Below are positions 6,287 through 8,795 of a stretch of 8,795 nucleotides of DNA, in pieces; positions within the stretch are counted from its first letter, which is position 1; each line of letters opens with the position of its first letter. The position numbers were made by a program, and so were the translations under genes. Origin of the DNA: a bacterium (GTDB taxonomy: Bacteria; Bacillota_I; Bacilli_A; RF39; UBA660); NCBI GenBank assembly GCA_019421005.1, contig JAHZGA010000031.1, positions 1-8,795 on the forward strand, read 5' to 3'. The notes beneath the pieces are model-generated. The model made no database searches. It saw only the letters and a list, made by a program, of their open reading frames with translations, and was not told the origin of the DNA.

Positions 6287-8386
6287 TTATTTTATAACAA
6301 ATTTTTTATCAACAACATCTATTGTTATTTGTGAATTTGGTTTAATATTGTTTTCAATAATATTAGTTGCTAGTAAAGTTTCTATATTTTTAGTTATATA
6401 TCTTTTTATTGGTCTAGCCCCATAAGCCTCATTATAGGAAGAATCAATAATAAATTTTAAAGCATTATCTGTTAAATTAATTTTGATATTTTTTAAACGA
6501 TTTTCTATTTCTTTAATAATTTTATCTATTATATCTTTTACAACTTCTTTTGATAATGTTTTAAAGATAACTATTTCATCTATCCTATTAATAAATTCTG
6601 GTCTAAATGTTTTTCTTAATTCTTGCATAACTAAATTATTACTATCATCATTATTTTCTAAAATATATTCACTACCTAAATTAGATGTCATAATAATTAT
6701 AGTATTTTTAAAATCAACGGTTCTTCCTTGAGAATCTGTTATTCTTCCATCATCTAAAATTTGTAATAAAATATTAAAAACATCATGATGAGCTTTTTCT
6801 ATTTCATCGAATAAAACAATACTATATGGATTTCTTCTAACAGCTTCTGTTAACTGTCCACCTTCATCGTATCCAACATATCCAGGAGGAGAACCTATTA
6901 ATCTTGATACAGAATGACTTTCCATATATTCACTCATATCAATTCTAACCATATGTTTCTCATCATCAAAAAGTTCATATGCAAGTGTTCTAGCTACTTC
7001 TGTTTTACCAACACCTGTTGGTCCTAGAAAGATAAATGAACCGATTGGTTTATTAGGATCTTTTATACCAGCTCTTGCTCTTATAATAGCTTCACTAACT
7101 AATTTTAAAGCTTCATCTTGTCCTTTAACTCTTTGTTTCATATTTTTTTCTAGATTTAATAACTTATCTTTTTCACTGCTTACTAATTTTTGAATTGGTA
7201 TTTTCATCCATTTGGAAATAATTGAAGCAATATCATCTTCTGTTACAACATCACTTAAAATATGAGATGAATTTTTTTCTTTTAATTCTTTCAACTCTTT
7301 TTCTAATTTTGGAATAACACCATGTCTTAATTTAGCAGCATTTTCTAAATCATAGTTATTTTCAGCTTGTTCTAATTTAAAATTAGCTTGTTCTAGTTCT
7401 GTTTTCTTTTGATTAATAAATTCATTTGAAGCTTTTTCTTTTTCCCAGTCTTTTCTTAATACAGTTTCCTTTTCTTTTAATGATTTAATTTTTTCTTCTA
7501 TTTCACTAAAACGTTTTTTAGAAATTTCATCACGTTCTTTTTTTAGAGCCTGTCTTTCAATTTCTAATTTCATTATTTGTCTTGTTAAGACATCTATTTC
7601 AGCTGGAACAGAATCAATTTGAACCTTTATTGTCGCGCATGCTTCATCAACTAAATCAATAGCTTTATCAGGTAAAAATCTATCAGTTATATATCTATTT
7701 GCTAAAGTAGCTGCTGCTATTAAGGCATTATCTTTAATAGTTACTCCATGATAAACTTCTAATCTAGGTTTTAAACCTCTTAAAATAGTAATTGTATCTG
7801 ATACAGTTGGTTCACTTACAATTATTTTTTGAAATCTACGTTCTAACGCGCCATCTTTTTCAATATATTTTCGATATTCATTTAAAGTAGTTGCACCTAT
7901 ACATAATATTTCTCCTCTAGCAAGCATAGGTTTTAACATGTTGCCAGCATCCATTGCACCTTCTAATGCACCTGCTCCTACAATCATATGAATTTCATCA
8001 ATAAATAAAATTATTTTACCATTAGAATTTTTAATTTCTTTTAAAACGGCTTTCAATCTTTCTTCAAATTCACCACGATATTTAGCTCCTGCTATTAAAG
8101 CTCCCATATCTAATTCCCATATTGTTTTATCTTTCAAACTGTTAGGAACATCACCTTTAATAATTCTTAGAGCTAACCCTTCTACAATTGCTGTTTTACC
8201 AACACCAGCCTCACCTATTAAAACTGGATTGTTTTTAGTTTTTCGTGATAATATTCTAGTAACGCTTCTAATTTCTTCATCTCTTCCTATAACTGGATCA
8301 ATTTTTCCGTCTTTAGCGCTTTTTACTATATCACGACCATACTTTTCTAAAACATTTTCTAAATTTTCTTCATAAGGATTTTGCAT
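6287..8386 (-). CDS. clpB: ClpB-type AAA+ disaggregase lacking the N-terminal domain
   Basis: ClpB is a hexameric cytoplasmic chaperone that works with DnaK to pull apart aggregated proteins. At 699 residues it is about 150 shorter than usual ClpB and begins directly at the first ATPase domain, so the Clp_N substrate-binding domain is absent. First AAA+ domain: Walker A GEAGVGKT (58-65), pore loop KYRG (102-105), Walker B LFIDE (127-131), arginine fingers RR (183-184). A coiled-coil middle domain of ClpB length spans about 258-380. Second domain: GPTGVGKT (455-462), GYVG pore loop (502-505), VLFDE (524-528), sensor 2 GARP (656-659). I see no ClpP-docking IGF/IGL loop, so it is not ClpA/ClpC. 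ATG 8386 follows AAGAGGTG by 6 bases; the in-frame GTG at 8395 is part of that site. CIRCE upstream places it under HrcA heat-shock control. N-domain-less ClpB is known in mollicutes. Confidence 0.96.
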   Translation of the reverse strand: MQNPYEENLENVLEKYGRDIVKSAKDGKIDPVIGRDEEIRSVTRILSRKTKNNPVLIGEAGVGKTAIVEGLALRIIKGDVPNSLKDKTIWELDMGALIAGAKYRGEFEERLKAVLKEIKNSNGKIILFIDEIHMIVGAGALEGAMDAGNMLKPMLARGEILCIGATTLNEYRKYIEKDGALERRFQKIIVSEPTVSDTITILRGLKPRLEVYHGVTIKDNALIAAATLANRYITDRFLPDKAIDLVDEACATIKVQIDSVPAEIDVLTRQIMKLEIERQALKKERDEISKKRFSEIEEKIKSLKEKETVLRKDWEKEKASNEFINQKKTELEQANFKLEQAENNYDLENAAKLRHGVIPKLEKELKELKEKNSSHILSDVVTEDDIASIISKWMKIPIQKLVSSEKDKLLNLEKNMKQRVKGQDEALKLVSEAIIRARAGIKDPNKPIGSFIFLGPTGVGKTEVARTLAYELFDDEKHMVRIDMSEYMESHSVSRLIGSPPGYVGYDEGGQLTEAVRRNPYSIVLFDEIEKAHHDVFNILLQILDDGRITDSQGRTVDFKNTIIIMTSNLGSEYILENNDDSNNLVMQELRKTFRPEFINRIDEIVIFKTLSKEVVKDIIDKIIKEIENRLKNIKINLTDNALKFIIDSSYNEAYGARPIKRYITKNIETLLATNIIENNIKPNSQITIDVVDKKFVIK

Positions 8387-8443
8387 AAGTTTCACCTCTT
8401 TCTTTAGTATATATTTAATTGGATAATTTATTCCAACATAATA

Positions 8444-8472
8444 ATTATATCATATAAAATAGCACTCGTCAA
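8444..8472 (-). promoter_or_regulatory. Sigma-A promoter of clpB, -35 box inside CIRCE
   Basis: On the minus strand there is TTGACG (8467-8472), a 17-base spacer and a perfect TATAAT (8444-8449). The -35 box sits in the spacer and inner edge of the CIRCE element, so HrcA binding would directly exclude RNA polymerase. The start is expected near 8437, giving a leader of about 50 bases. Confidence 0.88.
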
Positions 8473-8492
8473 TAAGGAGTGCTATTTTATAT
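8452..8492. promoter_or_regulatory. CIRCE element (HrcA operator)
   Basis: The core AGCACTC, nine bases, GAGTGCT matches the CIRCE consensus (TTAGCACTC-N9-GAGTGCTAA) except for the outermost base pair. The symmetry extends well beyond it: the arms are 16 bases each (8452-8467 and 8477-8492), all paired. HrcA represses heat-shock genes through this site. The right arm overlaps the last codons and TAG stop (8482-8484) of the Fic reading frame; as RNA, the long stem could also slow or stop transcripts coming from that gene. Confidence 0.95.
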
Positions 8493-8795
8493 ATTTTTTT
8501 ACTTCATTATTTAAATAAAATAATTGTTCATCGACCATTTTTAAGTTATATTCAAACCATAAATTCCAATTTTCTTCATTAGGATTTAATGCAATAGAAC
8601 CAATATTTCTACGGTATCCTCTATTTAAACGATAGTTACCAGTTAAATATAAAGTTGGATAGGAAACTATTTCCTTTTTTTCATTAGTTAAACGCATAAT
8701 TTCAACACTTTGAATTAATCTAGCTAATCTTGTGTTACCATCCCCAAATGGTTTTAGGTATCTTTTTTATCGGATGATCTTTTTTATCATCAATA
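8482..8795 (-). pseudogene. Fic-family protein, C-terminal part, frame broken
   Basis: Reading in from the right edge, the minus strand encodes DDKKDHPIKK in one frame, then switches frame to YLKPFGDGNTRLARLIQ, which continues without interruption to the TAG at 8484. This matches the Fic core, where a HPI/HPL segment is followed by an inverting helix and HPFxDGN(G/T)R. Fic enzymes transfer AMP or similar groups to target proteins using the His of that motif. Here the His is replaced by Lys and roughly ten residues before it are missing along with the frame. The downstream part, with YPTLYLTGNY and a Trp-rich helix, is typical of Fic C-terminal regions. The ATG at 8697 is an internal Met, not a credible start. 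Either the gene is decaying or the window end holds an assembly error. Confidence 0.7.

Noticed and set aside
6483..6731. Plus-strand open frame of 82 codons with hydrophobic stretches
   Set aside because: It lies fully opposite the conserved second ATPase domain of clpB; the hydrophobicity comes from antisense AT-rich codons.
6287..8386. ClpC, ClpA or ClpE instead of ClpB
   Set aside because: The middle domain has full ClpB length and there is no ClpP-binding IGF/IGL loop in the second ATPase domain; ClpE-type zinc-finger cysteines are also absent.
8384..8395. GTG starts at 532, 2276 and 8395 giving slightly longer proteins
   Set aside because: Each GTG is the last part of an AGAGGTG ribosome binding site that serves a start codon 6 bases downstream.
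1..8795. CRISPR array, tRNA, rRNA, insertion sequence or attachment site
   Set aside because: No spaced repeats of CRISPR form, no cloverleaf or rRNA sequence, and no transposase, integrase or terminal inverted repeats were seen.

Overview
The window is very AT-rich, and every gene I can support lies on the minus strand. It looks like a low-GC Bacillota genome, probably a Bacilli or Erysipelotrichia/Mollicutes-related lineage. The evidence is AGGTG-type ribosome binding sites, textbook sigma-A promoters, an HrcA-type CIRCE operator in front of clpB, a ClpB with no N-terminal domain (as in mollicutes), and Lys/Asn/Ile-rich proteins. The genetic code appears standard. TGA is used as a stop by the GntR gene and by the second murE, tryptophan is read from TGG, and TAA and TAG stops also occur. 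The organism makes peptidoglycan, so it is not a wall-less mycoplasma.

Layout in the direction of transcription (right to left): (1) 8482-8795, the C-terminal part of a Fic-family protein, broken near the window edge. (2) 8444-8492, a CIRCE operator with an embedded sigma-A promoter, driving (3) clpB (6287-8386), an N-domain-less disaggregase, followed by a perfect 28-base palindrome as probable terminator. (4) A promoter at 6218-6246 driving a cell-wall operon: murE copy 1 (4830-6200), a strong hairpin with a T-run, murE copy 2 (3445-4782), and mraY (2448-3440). (5) A separately promoted AAA_14/DUF4143 ATPase (987-2267) with a terminator behind it. (6) A YtrA-type GntR repressor (510-878) with its own promoter and a perfect palindromic operator, overlapping (7) a YtrB-like ABC ATPase (44-523) that breaks off just after Walker B.

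The most interesting part is the tandem pair of MurE ligases. Copy 1 carries DDPH and copy 2 carries DNPR at the position that separates non-diaminopimelate from meso-diaminopimelate adding enzymes. They also differ (Gln versus His) in the EVSS motif. Copy 2 has lost part of its UDP-binding N-terminal loop and starts at a TTG. Between them sits a 19-bp hairpin whose 3' arm contains the ribosome binding site of copy 2 and runs into a T-run. This suggests that the second ligase is separately controlled by attenuation or RBS masking. The two genes still share stretches of nearly identical DNA.

Both outermost genes lose their reading frame within about 60 bases of a window end. This could be real decay, but it could equally be assembly error at contig ends.
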